A stretch of DNA of 64,000 nucleotides, taken from Marsupella aquatica. Its lineage: Eukaryota > Marchantiophyta. This document shows positions 21,588-33,588 of the stretch, in pieces. The position numbers and the translations under genes were made by a program. The notes under the pieces were generated by a model. That model had not been told where the DNA came from. It saw nothing but the letters and a program-made list of their open reading frames with translations, and did not search any database. The stretch lies in assembly GCA_973895155.1 (NCBI GenBank), contig OZ316892.1:9982001-10046000 (forward strand). The letters are read 5' to 3'. Every line of letters starts with the position of its first letter. Position 1 is the stretch's first letter.

Positions 21588-23930
21588 CTTGGCTCTTCCA
21601 CCTTACGCCTACTCGCTCGTTAGATCACTAGAATGTTTTCGAGTCCTGAAAACTACGTGTGTAACCGGAGTGACTACGCCAGCATCGTCCGATACTAAGC
21701 AACACGCTACACCAAAGTCCAACACAACGCTAGCAAAGCCATGCTGAGCTCATCTACGTACAACAGGCCGAGTCAATTTGTAGTATAACTGGATAATACT
21801 CTTCTTCTCCGTTAGTATGCACGAGATCAGTGAGACGGCATTCAGGTACGTGGTGTGAAGGATCCTAGCTTTTAAAGGGGTGAAAGCTATGTCCTGCTTC
21901 AGCTTCCATCACCAGTGAGCCTACATTTGTAGTGTGAAGCACCGATATATATAATACCTAGGCATCCAAATGAATTGAGTGGAATCTCGTCCATGAATCC
22001 GACCCTGTCGTGCCTGCGCTACATTCCAAGCCCAACTCAAATTCGTTTACGTGCAGCGATTATAATGGTTTTTCTCGCTAGGCGCCTGGACTTTGATATA
22101 TAGTTGTATGGCTACAGCTTTATTCTTCCCTTTCTAGTCGTAAGGACGGTCACCATGAAGGTAGGAACAGACCATGAAGCCAACACAAGCAGATGAGCCT
22201 TGTGGTTGCCCCTACACCTGTATACGATGAATTGAGGCATATCTACACTTCAATTTCAGTGAGACGTTGCCTTTCACGCGCGAAAAGCTGTTTCATTGCC
22301 TTGCAATCCTAGTCCTCTAAGTACATCTGAGCGGTTAAAGTGGACACAGTCCTTCGGAATTTCTTGCAACCTTCTTGAATTATACCTTTAATTTTTTCTC
22401 TCACTGGTTCCCCCATCCATTTCCAGGTTGATTTCAGTGCACGCTCATTTTCCTTTGCCGTCTAGCTAAATAATAGCATTCCCTTCAAACGTTGCATAAT
22501 ACATGTCGCCCTATTTGTCTCTTCCACCATTTAACATCTATGTATTCACTACTCTAACTTATATCTCCAAATATTTTGGCCCTTATTTTATCTTGTGCCC
22601 CACATGCATGCATTACGTCGTTGCATTCATTGAATCCACCCTGGGACTTGTTGGCTCTTTGGTCTGCCCCAGGACTTTTCCCTTGTTTTCTCTCTATTGT
22701 TTGGTCTCGTGCCTTTGGGATACTATATCCTGTTTTGGCGTTACAAGCTAGGTTCACGTACCTGAGACTGTGTCCAGGCAAAGCATATCGAACATATGCA
22801 AGCTTTATTTCAAAACGTGCAGCTCTTGGGCAACTTTGAGCTCAGGGGGTTGTACCTGGTGGCGTACATGCCCAGGAGTTGATAATAACATCGAGATCTG
22901 AGGAAGTGACAGCAAGCTTTCGATATATCTGAATAAATCTAATCCCTAGACTCGGGGCTTAAAGATTAGATCTAGCTGATTATGATTGTATGTTATGATC
23001 ATAATTTAAGCCTGTATCTCAATCTCAGAAGTCTTGAAATGCATTTAACTGTCCTGGAAGGAAACTTCAGAATGGACTCTAGTGAAAGTGCTGCCACTTC
23101 ACCGTTTCACCTACCAACAGAACGGATAGATACATATATATCTTAGCGGAATTGTAGACGCTCAATGTGATTTGCTTTTCACTGAAGTGTACTATCTAGG
23201 TCTGCTCTTTGCTCTTACGATTGCCAGTGCGCTCAAGACACCCGTAGTTCAACAAAATGAATTCTGAACCACTAGAGAATCCGGAGATCTCGCCAGCTAT
23301 CCAATAACCTGGGCTAAGCAGTTAAATGATTAACTCGTGGCTTGAGAGTTCTGGTAGGCATTCAATTTTTACAGTCTGCTTACTCAGCCGTACCATGAGC
23401 ATTGTAAGTTTCCCGAACTTGTATTTTCATGGGGGTGAAGATATTATTAAAATGGTTTTCATAGAAGCTTACACCTCCCATAGGTATTTACAAGATTAAA
23501 GTGGCAGCGACGTCAAGCAAATTCTGGGCAAAACAGCTGAGGCCGGAACTGGCCAGCGCGCATGTTCAGTTAGGTTAAGCCAGATCGAGACAGTAAGTCA
23601 AAACGTATTAGAAAGATAGAATTCGCGATTTTTGTGAAGTGAACCAAACTGGAACGATATTCCAGCGTCACTCAGTCACACTAATAGGGAGGGAGCTAGG
23701 ATAAAGACCCGTGAAATCCATCTTACGTACGTTTCTTGTTCCAGGTGCATTTATATACTTCAATGTACTGCACATGAAGTAAGTGCGCCCGGAGCTGACT
23801 TAGAACCAGAGTCTCCACTTCAGAAGAGGGACAAGGGAGTGATACGGTATGTGCACACACATGGTAGTAACCCAAAGATATAACATCGCGGACATTGAGG
23901 TGGGGAGCTCAACCAAAGCATCGTCGAGGC
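21588..23930. other. Transporter upstream region and intergenic DNA
   Basis: No gene is visible. A GATATATATAATA run near 21948 could include a TATA-like element about 360 bp upstream of the transporter ATG, but this is weak. 22630-22745 is T/G-rich with CTTTTCCCTTGTTTTCTC-type phrases recalling LINE 3' tails. The rest shows nothing I can name. Confidence 0.35.
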
Positions 23931-24570
23931 TAGAGCGTCGTCACCTGCGCCTACCGTTGTTAGGATTGAGAAGAAAGCTCGGACGAGAAGAGTTCATACT
24001 ACTGTGCCACTGAATTTCGGGTCCTTACTGAGACCAGTACGTTCAATACTGCAGTATTTTGTCGATTCCGCTCCCAATGCAGATTCTATCGCAAATACCG
24101 CACCGTACCTGAGCCCTTCTCAACAGGAAACAATACCTGTCTTAAGTCCCTAACAGCCTATGCTTAATTGGTACCCAATCGTCAACGAAGAGACTTCGGA
24201 CGAGAAGAGTTCCCGTGGGAGGACAAACTTTCGGATCCTTAATGACACCGGGATTTTTGTAGATTCCGCTCCCAATGCAGATTCGATCCTAGATACCGAA
24301 CTGTACCTGCGCGCACCGTTGTTAGGATTGACAAGACATCTGGGATGGCTCGAGTTCCCGGTTTTAACTGACGGACAAGTTGTAGTTCTGGACTAATTAA
24401 GGTGCCACTAAATTTCCTATGGGAGGACAAACTTTCGGACCAGTATTTTGTCGATCTCGCTCCCATTAACCATTAATGCAGATGCACTGTATCGATCTGG
24501 GCTCAGCAGGAAATGAGAGCTTTCCCCACCAGCCTGATGCTCAATTGGTACCCAATTGTCTTGCTGAGTG
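23930..24570 (+). repeat. Three imperfect tandem units, ~190-200 bp
   Basis: GTCGATTCCGCTCCCAATGC recurs at 24061, 24259 (GTAGATTCCG...) and 24450 (GTCGATCTCGCTCCCAT). CGGACGAGAAGAGTT occurs at 23980 and 24197. A TTGGTACCCAATYGTC block occurs at about 24169 and 24545. The units are diverged and partly rearranged. Confidence 0.75.
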
Positions 24571-25078
24571 TATTCATAAGGACTGTGACAAGCACAGACG
24601 TATGGGACCTCCATGAAGACATATACTCAGCCTGCAAGTTCCAACATCGAGACAGTGAAGATTTAAGGCCGAAAGTCGCAACTCTGACGCTGCACGAGCT
24701 GACATGTGTTTAATCTCGGGAGTAGGACTGAAGTCACTCTGACCTCCACGAAGACAAGCTGCAAGTTCCGCTGGTTCGATCCACCTCGGCCACAGTTCTC
24801 CTTGGTTAGCTTAGTTTCTTTACAAAGCCCTCAAGCACCTAGTAAATGGTACCTCACCTGTACAGTAAATGGCACTGCCCACTCTTTGGGAGTGTTGATC
24901 CTGTACAGTTAGCAAATCCTCTCATTCGCTGCAGTCGTAAAGGATCCGCACCGGCATCGGACTGGCATGTCCAAAGGTATATGTACCTCTTTGTCTCGAA
25001 TTATTGCTAGCTTGCACCTGTGATTAGCGGAGCCAAAGTTTCTGCATTTTTGTTTAGCTAGTGCTCCCCGAACCACGT

Positions 25079-25381
25079 CTATGCCTCTGCCACATGTTCA
25101 CATCTAATGGCCCCTGCAACATTCACTTGCGTTTTGAAACTTTTGGCAGGCAGTAGTGAAATGACGTCCAAAAGGTCCGACCTCCGAACCATGCTGGTCA
25201 TGATTCGGCAGCATGATTCCTCCGACGAACCAGCCGCAAAACTGGTGTACTTTGTGGCCTCCCCAGCCAGTTTTTGCGCTTCATCGAGCCTTTTTGTAGA
25301 CAGTGCTGAGAATTCGTCAAATTCCACGTCAACTCCCGGCGTCAACTCGAATGTCTTGCCAAAACCTTTTTTGTTTTCCAT
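25079..25381 (-). CDS. Unassigned 100-aa open frame
   Basis: ATG at 25381 opens a frame starting MENKKGFGKTFELTPGVDVE and ending EHVAEA. Composition is mixed, hydrophilic and protein-like, with two adjacent cysteines near residue 57. I recognise no domain, membrane segment or signal peptide. A plus-strand frame of similar length overlaps almost completely, so one or both could be chance. It may equally be an exon of an unrecognised gene. Confidence 0.2.
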   Translation of the reverse strand: MENKKGFGKTFELTPGVDVEFDEFSALSTKRLDEAQKLAGEATKYTSFAAGSSEESCCRIMTSMVRRSDLLDVISLLPAKSFKTQVNVAGAIRCEHVAEA

Positions 25382-25399
25382 TAGCTACAGTCGTTTCCC

Positions 25400-28300
25400 A
25401 GCTTGCCACTAACCCAACTTGATGGTTATCCTCAGATCTAGGGAAATCTGACAATCAGAAATGATTCAGAATTTTCCTGGTATCTACTCCTTAACTCAAA
25501 CATTGGCCACTACTGGTAGCCAGGGGGAAAAGGGAAAGTATTACAACTTACCCCGCCTGAGATCTGGCCCCCCCCTGGCCTCGTTCTTTCAGGATGTTCA
25601 ATGCAAATCTTCGAGGCAAGAAACATCACAGGTTAATATGTTCTCCCAATCTTACCTTCGAATTAAATGCCACCAGACAGGCACTAACTTCAACCAGCTG
25701 AGCAACCATATTTGTGGTGGCATGGTGATGATTCGTCGGCTCAGTCAAGTGGAGAGATGGGTGACATAGTCCCAATTATAAGAATCGGGAATTACGGGAT
25801 CCTTCGAACCACTGCAGCGGCTGTTCCCGTCAAGCCCATGCAAAAGGCAAGTTGCCAGAATTATATGCGGCCCTTAACTGAGGCGGCGAGAGTCTCCAAG
25901 CAAAGCAAAGCAAACAAATAAGCCAAACGTAACTCAAAGGACTTTGTCTTATTAAAGCAAACGTAACTCAAAGGAGCCCACCAATTCCCTGCGTTGTGTT
26001 CCTAGATTTCCTAGATTAATCAGTGTGCGTACCAGCGTATCTTTAGGGTTTTTAAATTTTTAGCCAGTGTGGCAAGGCAAATGTGAGTAGCTCTAAGGGT
26101 TAGGAATATATTCTTTATCAGTTTTTCTGGATTACATCCTGACGGTCAAATATCCCTAGATTTAGGGATGACCTTTACGATCTGGTAAATGGAGTCCATG
26201 ATTAGGTGGGAAAGTGACAAATTACATAAAAAAATGTAACAAATATTAACCAAATGGGGGCAAACAATTTTAGGGGAGGTGGAATTTGGCTAAGTTTTGC
26301 ACCTAACAAATAGGCTGGTGCATACTTACAGAACTGAACTTGAGCATATCACGCTTAGCAGGGGAGAAAATTTCCGAATCTGCTTTGTCCCTAAAGGTTT
26401 GTGAGTGCTAAGCACCAGATTCTTCAGGGCTGAGTTCATGTGAGTTGGCCATACTTAAGGCCAGGTGGGATAGTGAACCAAAATGACGAAAGGATCCCAG
26501 GTACGTAACTCTTGTATAATAGGCACGGGTCTACATTTTTATATGGACAAAAAAGTTGGTTATACAAAATAATTAAAATTTGGAACAATCTTGGTTTTTT
26601 CAAGTCATAGAAAAGGTTTGTTTTTCATCTTTTTCCAATGAAATTAAAAAATATTCCTAGACATCTTGCAATTTTAATTAAAATATTTTTAGAATTTTAC
26701 TGAAAATCCTAAAAAGCTGGCTAGTTTGGCTGTAGACGTTTGTATTAAAAAAAACCATATAATTTGATTTTGATCAGCATTTTATACTTCCAAACATGTT
26801 TGGTTTTTTTTTAAAGTTACATTTTTGGATTCCTTGAATTGATAGGTACAAGACTTTAGTAGACTAAAATGAAATCTAAGATGGTCAATTAGATATAAGG
26901 ACATTATTAGGAATTTAAAACTTGCCTTATCGAAAGGGGAGTTGCCTACCCGGGGAAAGGACATTTAGGGTCTCTCTATACCACATCAGTTGGTGTTATG
27001 TGCATTTTTCCAACAGGAGGATAGCGCCCATTGGTGGCTCAAGAAAAAGTTCATCAAAAAGGCCTAGTCTGGGGCCCATTTAGAACATTCCCTACCTTTG
27101 TCTCTAGCGGCCACTCTAATATCAAACCTACTTAGGACAGAAGTAACTAGGAATAAGCTCAAACCAAAGGTTGCACAAGCTTGAGGTTTTGGGAGTTCAC
27201 AATGCTGAGTGGGACTCAACTTGCATGATGGAGAGTACATCTGGTGAGAATCTTTGGGGCAGAGTTCGGGGCAGAGGTCATATAAAAGAGAGCCTTCTAT
27301 GTACTAAAGGTACATAAGACTGTGGCAATTGCTTTTTAAGAGAAATCACTAGGAATATCTACACATTTCTGGGTGAAAGAATGCTCAGATGGACCTCAAT
27401 GTTTGCTGATCTGCTTGCATAATTTTTTGCAGCTTGGCTGAAACGTTTTACACTTTAGAGTAGAATATACATATAGCATATAAAATCAAAATCAAAATCA
27501 AAATCTATTCGATGCTCTGACTGGATCATCTTTCGAGATAGATTTCTCAGACCCACTGACTTCAGCTTGTTAGAAATGGCATCAATTGACCCCCCTGTGT
27601 AGTTTACTCAAAAGCTGTACCAGGCTTTTCAGTTTGTAAATAAGTAGGGTTTAGCCTTTTGGTGTCTTTGGTTGTTCTTGTGCAGGGCTTGTGCCCTGGT
27701 CTTTCTGTCTTTTGGCCTTTGCGTTGTTTTCCCTTCATTGGGTTTTTTCCCTGAGGGATCATGTCTCTCGGCTGGGCAGTTTGAAATATAAATTGAGCTT
27801 TATGACAAACTTGTAACTTCCATGCCCAAATAATCTACCCTACATGGAAACCCTTAGGCAAATTATCCCAACATTCAGGTGAGAATGCAGCAAACCCAAA
27901 TAATCCAAGAATTACGCTTAAGCATTTATGTGAACATGCCTCCTGCCCAAACCTTTCCCCAGACCGTCACACAATATTGCAACCTTTGAAAATCTTAAGA
28001 GTAAGGCCCATGACAGTGAGTTGTCCCAGATCATTGAATGCCAATCTGCTTCTTGGGGGTTGCAGTCAGGATCCGGAGACAACCTCATGCTTTGAGACAC
28101 ATAGCAACCCAAAACTGTGGCAGGGATTAAGTTGGGTCACTATGTCAGTGCAAGAATGGTCTGGACTAAAATGTGCAGGACCCAACTCGGTCAATCGCAC
28201 GCAGTTTGAGGTTCCATCGATCACACCACAATAATTTGGAATGCCCGGAACGCCCGATATTTGCTGGTTTGAGACTACTTATTGTTCTAGGAGGGGGGGG

Positions 28301-29100
28301 GGAGACAGAAGCAAGAGGGGTCATGGAGATGAAATTGAGGTGTGGGGGAGCAGGGTCTTGGCTCCCATGAATGTTACTCCTCCCCCCCCCCCCAAAAACA
28401 AAACAAAAAAACAAAAAAAACTATGGAGGGGTACGAGTCAACTTGCATGTTGAGGTCCTCAACAATAAGGTCCTAAGCATTAGCAAAATATTAGGGGGAA
28501 AAGGTCTTGTTTTACAACTATATCTGCTGACTGACGACGCCAAAGCGTGCAATGGCAGAGTTTCACGACAAATGTCGCGATCGAGCTTTTTTTAGTACTA
28601 GAATTTGAGGTCAGGACCTCAAGGGCTGGAACTTTTCCGGCCCTTGCCCTTGTAGCTTTTGATTTTTTGTCGCCAGGCCTCGCACAGGAGGGGGTTAAGG
28701 TATTGTTTTCTTGCTCACTTATATTCTGCCATGAGGCAATTTGAGGGCTCGATGGCATAGGGCTACTCACATGCAAGTTGGCTTAACTCCCTAGTAGTGG
28801 GTCATCTGGATCGTTTGACTACCCATCCACAGAGAGTGGCTCTTGGGGATTTGGGGTCAGGGTCTTGGGGGCAGGAGAGGGTACGAGGCATGGAATGAGG
28901 GTTCCATAGATTGTTATGAGAGGGGAGGGAAGCCCAATATTGGGGAAGGAAGCGTTAAGGGGCCAAATTTGGGCATGGACCCAGGGGCCTTCGTGAATCC
29001 TTTTGTGCCCATACTGACCCTCAGACCATTTAGGATGCGATTCGGAGGCACCGATTGACTGATGCAAATCACGATGAGACTAGACTTCTCTGGCTCGGCA
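25400..29100. other. Long intergenic region
   Basis: No gene is supported. 26500-26980 is AT-rich. 27487-27511 holds a short AAAATC hexanucleotide microsatellite. 27600-27800 is T/G-rich with TTTTGGTGTC...CTTTTGGCCTTTGCG phrases resembling plant LINE 3' untranslated tails. 28290-28395 contains poly-G and poly-C runs about 80 bp apart. 28800-29060 has no supported frame. Confidence 0.35.
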
Positions 29101-29103
29101 GCC

Positions 29104-32100
29104 ATGGATTCCATCAACCTGAGCTCGGTTGTCGCTACCACTCCCATGGTCGATGTCGCTGCAGGAGTCCCTCGAGGTCGTATGAGCCCCAGGACCCACA
29201 ATCCAAATCGGCTGAATTTTCAGGTACTGTTGTGTTGAGGAAGTGGGTTTGATTGAACTCGGCAGAGTGAGTCACGCCTCCACTGCTGTGGTTGTGGTTT
29301 GAATTGGGTTGCCCCTGCTGCTTCTGGTTTGGATTGTAGTCGCTCTGTCTGTACTGGATATTCCGTACCTTGGGTTGGCTCTGAACGTGAGGGATTTGAA
29401 TTCTCTGGCATTTCCTCACTTGTATCGAAATTCTCCCCCGTTTTGGTCAATTTGGGATTGAAATTTGCTTAATCCAAGTCCACATTGAACAGCGTTATAA
29501 ATTCTGGTCGGAAGATTCTAGTGAGGTTTCCATGGGACTGATATGCCATTTTGTTCTCCTGTCTCTTCATGCCCCTGTTTTGATCTCCTCTTTTGTTTAC
29601 ACCAGATTTAAAAGTTGAAATGGAAAGCTGAAATAGCCATGTAGCTTGTTATGATATTGAGATAAAGTCAATGGAAGTTATACTGTTTGAAATGATCGAA
29701 GAAATGTCATGTTTTGGTTGACGCTAGGTTCAGGTCCCAGTTCCACGTCATGAAGCTGGAAAGGTTTTCCTCTCCTCTAACCGAACTGTCGTGTGCCACG
29801 AACTGAACAAACTGCCAAGACTTCCAGCTATTCTGTCAAGCAAACATCAGGCAAGTGCCTAACACTTCACGGTTTGGGTGAATGCAACCGACGCCATTTG
29901 TCTGCAAAGCAATGATCATTCAAGAATAATCTTATATAAAACGCAAGTTAGTAGTGCATAGCTCTTGAAAGCTGAAGGCTGGTTGTAACAGGGCATTCTC
30001 ATTTTGGTACTTTTCATTGCAGGTGAAGCAAATGGAACGAAAAAGACATCGAGGTGGGACAGTTTGGGCGAGTGGAGGAGTTGGGGAGACTACTGAATCT
30101 GTCTCAACAAGGGGCGAAGAAACCATCGAGGATTTGAAGAAAGCAGTAATGCGTGCTGTGTCAGATACGAACCGTGGCAAGGTTACAGTCACCTAGGTTC
30201 TGCTTAAGCTCCAACCAAAGAAGCCAAACTCTGGAAATCTTGCAACAATTCAATCTTGTTAGTTAGATACTTGTGATGACTGCACCATATATCCAGTGCA
30301 AACGATAGTTTCTTCACCATTCCCTCCCTCATCGTCAGGAGCTCTTGATTTTATTTTTTTTATTGAGTGCTGAATTGAAGTCTCATGAAAAGCGCGGATC
30401 TTGCCTCAGTTTACGAGTAGGAAGTCCCTAATTCTGTTGTTTTTTCTTTTGTTCACCCAGGACACAACCTACCAGCAGAGGCAGGCCATACTAAAGCTTA
30501 TTGAAGTGAGTGAACTACTTTCTGATATGTCTGCTTTTGTCTCCAGAGCCCAGGAAAATAAGTCAAAGCTCATTATTTTCTTGACCCAAGCACTGAAGTA
30601 ATTTAGAATGGAAATTTCCATCTACCTTTATTGAGTGGATATTTAGTGCTACTGTTGGAACTATGTGCAGAAGTTGGAAGATATGAACCCAACAGGAGAC
30701 CCAATCGACTCACCCTTATTTTCTGGACGTTACGCTCTCTTGTATACTGCACCTGTTGATGGTATGCATGAATTACTGCTGGCCGTAACACTGTCCGTTT
30801 TGGACTTTCCAGGATGGAATAATTGTCACTTTGTGAAGCTTAAAAGAGGAAATTCACTCTGGGCCGTAGCAGAGAGCATCTCCTAGAGTCCTGCATGATG
30901 GCCCTAAAGTGAAATTGGTCATCTGTTCTGAAATTTACACATGACTACTAATTAACTATGTGGATTTTCCTTATGACTGGATTTTCATTGCTTTTTAGAG
31001 AAGACTGCAGACAAATATGCTGGTACTGAAGAGGGGCCCTTTTTAGCTAGGGTTAAGCCAGCAGCTCTTGGATCTGTGAGACAGACTAGAAGCACACAGG
31101 TGATTCGCAGAAACTCCCCAGTTTCTTTCTTGATTTACTGATACAATGTACAGTGTGGAGGGTCCTTATTTGGAGCATGGCTGACTTTGCACTGACGAGA
31201 CCCTGATAATTTCGTTTGTTCAGGTCCTTGATACTCTTGGAGGGGCTGCCCAAAATATTGCGGACTTCGTTTTCTTCGGCGTGAATGGTAAGAGCCCGTT
31301 GCCACATTGGATACATTTCAAAACTAACTTGGGAGAAAAACTAACTTGGGAGAAAGCATTATCCGGCTGGTGTTCTCACCCTTTGTTTGGCATTTAGATA
31401 GACCACAAGAAGCATTTTGTTGAATGTTTCACATACACCTGCATTCCTTACCTGCTGCCCTCCAGAGTTGTGGAAGGAAATGTACGACTCTTTTGGAAGT
31501 TTCCTTTGGCATGTTCTTCATTTTGGGTAGTGAACTTCAGTGACACCGTCTCCTTCCATGTTTTGGTAAACTTTCAAGTAATTAATCGTAGAAAATGAAG
31601 TACTAACGGTCGATAGTGGGAGCTTGCAGCTGCTTTGAGTTTCGTACAGGAGGTAATTGAAATGTGGTTTGATGTTGCTATGCAGGCTCCTTGAACATTA
31701 AGGGAAGTGTCCTAAAGGCTGCTCCTGTGTCAAAAGGAGCTATAAGGGTGGACGTGACTTTTCAAAGCTTTGTACTAAAAATCGGGAAGTGGACGTCGCC
31801 ATCCATTTCACTTGGATGGATCAACCCAAAGGGGTATACGGATGGACTTTTCTATACGTGCTTGTTCTGACAAATTGTCCCAGAAATGCGTAGACTCTGG
31901 GGCATCTCAATTTCAATTTATTGTAGGGAAAGTTCGGTATGAGCACCGTCGTCGGATTAGATTTTACTCCTGCATATGAAATTTCTTTCGTTTGACAATT
32001 CAAGTGTCATAAAGTCAACTAATCTATTCTTAGTAAGGCACTATGTGAAGAGTTCATGGTTCTAAATTGGTCCTGGCGTATCATGTGTGTAGAGCCTATA

Positions 32101-32467
32101 CCTCAAAGTGCATCATTAGGGCCCTCTCTTTTGCTGCTACATTTTAACACAGTTCAGGACATCTCTCAGAAAACAGTTCTCTTATTTGTGGTACACGGAT
32201 CTTGTACGACATAGCTACGGGATTTGGGGGATCAATAAGCAGATTTATATAAACTGTAGTATTAAAAATACTCTGTTTTGGCGCATGCATTTCAAGTATT
32301 TTATTCTAAGGGTTCTCCCAGGGGGTGTTTGGTGTATCACTAACATATCCTACTGTCAACTTGACTGTGGCAGTTGGATAGACACAACGTTTCTTGACGA
32401 GGACATGCGAGTGGGCCGAGGTGACAAGGGATCAATTTTTGTCGCAATTCGTATAAACGAAGCTTAG
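29104..32467 (+). CDS. Plastid-lipid-associated protein / fibrillin, 312 aa
   Basis: Nine exons join in phase to 939 nt: 29104-29223, 29734-29850, 30023-30181, 30461-30505, 30671-30761, 30999-31099, 31224-31287, 31686-31833, 32374-32467. Residues 1 to about 90 are Ser/Arg/Pro-rich and fit a chloroplast transit region. The PAP_fibrillin domain follows: IEDLKKAVMRAVSDTNRGK, LEDMNPTGDPIDSPLFSGRY, LLYTAPV, then the lipocalin-like strands and the C-terminal LDEDMRVGRGDKGSIFVAIR signature. Fibrillins coat plastoglobules and thylakoids and bind lipids. ATG at 29104 (GCCATGG) was chosen because it precedes a clean CAG/GTACTG donor. The intron after exon 2 has a GC donor (CAG/GCAAGT). The exon 2 acceptor could be 29728 instead (two extra codons). 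The exon 3 donor GTTACA is weak. First-exon assignment is the least certain part. Confidence 0.88.
29851..29852 (+). other. GC 5' splice site
   Basis: Exon 2 of the fibrillin gene ends ...CATCAG and the intron begins GCAAGT, the textbook GC-AG donor context. No in-phase GT alternative is nearby. Confidence 0.7.
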
Positions 32468-33588
32468 TTAGCTGTAAATATCTTTCCGTGGACAAGTTTG
32501 TTTGTTGAAACATGTACTGTAAATGCAAATCACGTACAAAAGTGCAACTGAGTGCTGTATTGAGTTCCACCATGTGCGAGGCACCATAGTCGCAAAAGTG
32601 AGTTGTTGGTGGATCCGTTGTTCGAGTGAGCAGTTGTTGTGAGTCAATTACCTCGTCTTCCCTAATCTGCTGTTTCCAAGGAATAACTCATATCTAAAAA
32701 TCGCCCAAGAAAATACCTCATGCATAAAAACTTCAAATCAGAACTCAAAATAGATGGTCACAATGTGGATGCGTTGCTGCTCCTTGAGAGACGTAGCTAT
32801 GGAAGACCCATTGTCTTGTCAACTGGTTTGGTATTCACAGCATCAATTTTTGTTCGTTCTTGTGATATGCTTCTTACTGTCAACCACTTAGAATATAGTT
32901 TTGCTTTCAAGGACCACGAATAAGTACACATCGATCTTAGCAGAGACTCTCCACGAGAGACGAAGGTACAAGATTGCCAAGATCTGGACCTCCTCCAAGG
33001 ACCAGGTTGCATAAAGCACGGAGCAAGGAGCACTTGCACAGAAGAGTTATCATATCAGGAAAGATTGGTCTTTGTGCTGGAGCAACCTGCATTGCTGCGG
33101 GTATTGCAAGACCCCAACACTTGGTCATTCCATAAATAATAGTACAGAAATATCCGAGATAATAATGTGATTTCTGCATCCCAAATGATTGGATCCAAAA
33201 TGTTCCTACGGACCATAGAGGAAGGGCCATTGCAGTCGACGTGCAAGTCATCTTTCATAGGGCTCTCTCTTACTATTTACAAATAGCGTTGCTTCCGGTG
33301 TATATTTGGCTGGCCTCTTCCTTCCCAACAGTACTGCTCATATGTGACAATCATGTTAAATAAACTACTTTACATGCTCGACTATGGATTGCCTTCAGCA
33401 ATAACAATGTTGTGAACCGTCTCTCGCTAATGTTGTGGAATGCTTTAAACCTTCTCCATTCACCGCCGTCTATTCAAAAGGGGCTTCTGGGGGTTAAACA
33501 TGACAATCGAGTTGAAAGTTTGCCCACAGTTGGCATGACTTAGGCCCTACCATTCGGCCCTTCCCCTGGCCAATGAATAGTGTCATCC
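32468..33588. other. Space between convergent fibrillin and exonuclease genes
   Basis: The two genes point towards each other, so this 1.1 kb should hold both 3' untranslated regions. Frames here (for example 32720-32923 + and 32937-33251 -) show no recognisable domains. Confidence 0.45.

Noticed and set aside
24773-24785. GGTTCGATCC resembling a tRNA T-arm
   Set aside because: No acceptor stem or D-arm can be drawn around it.
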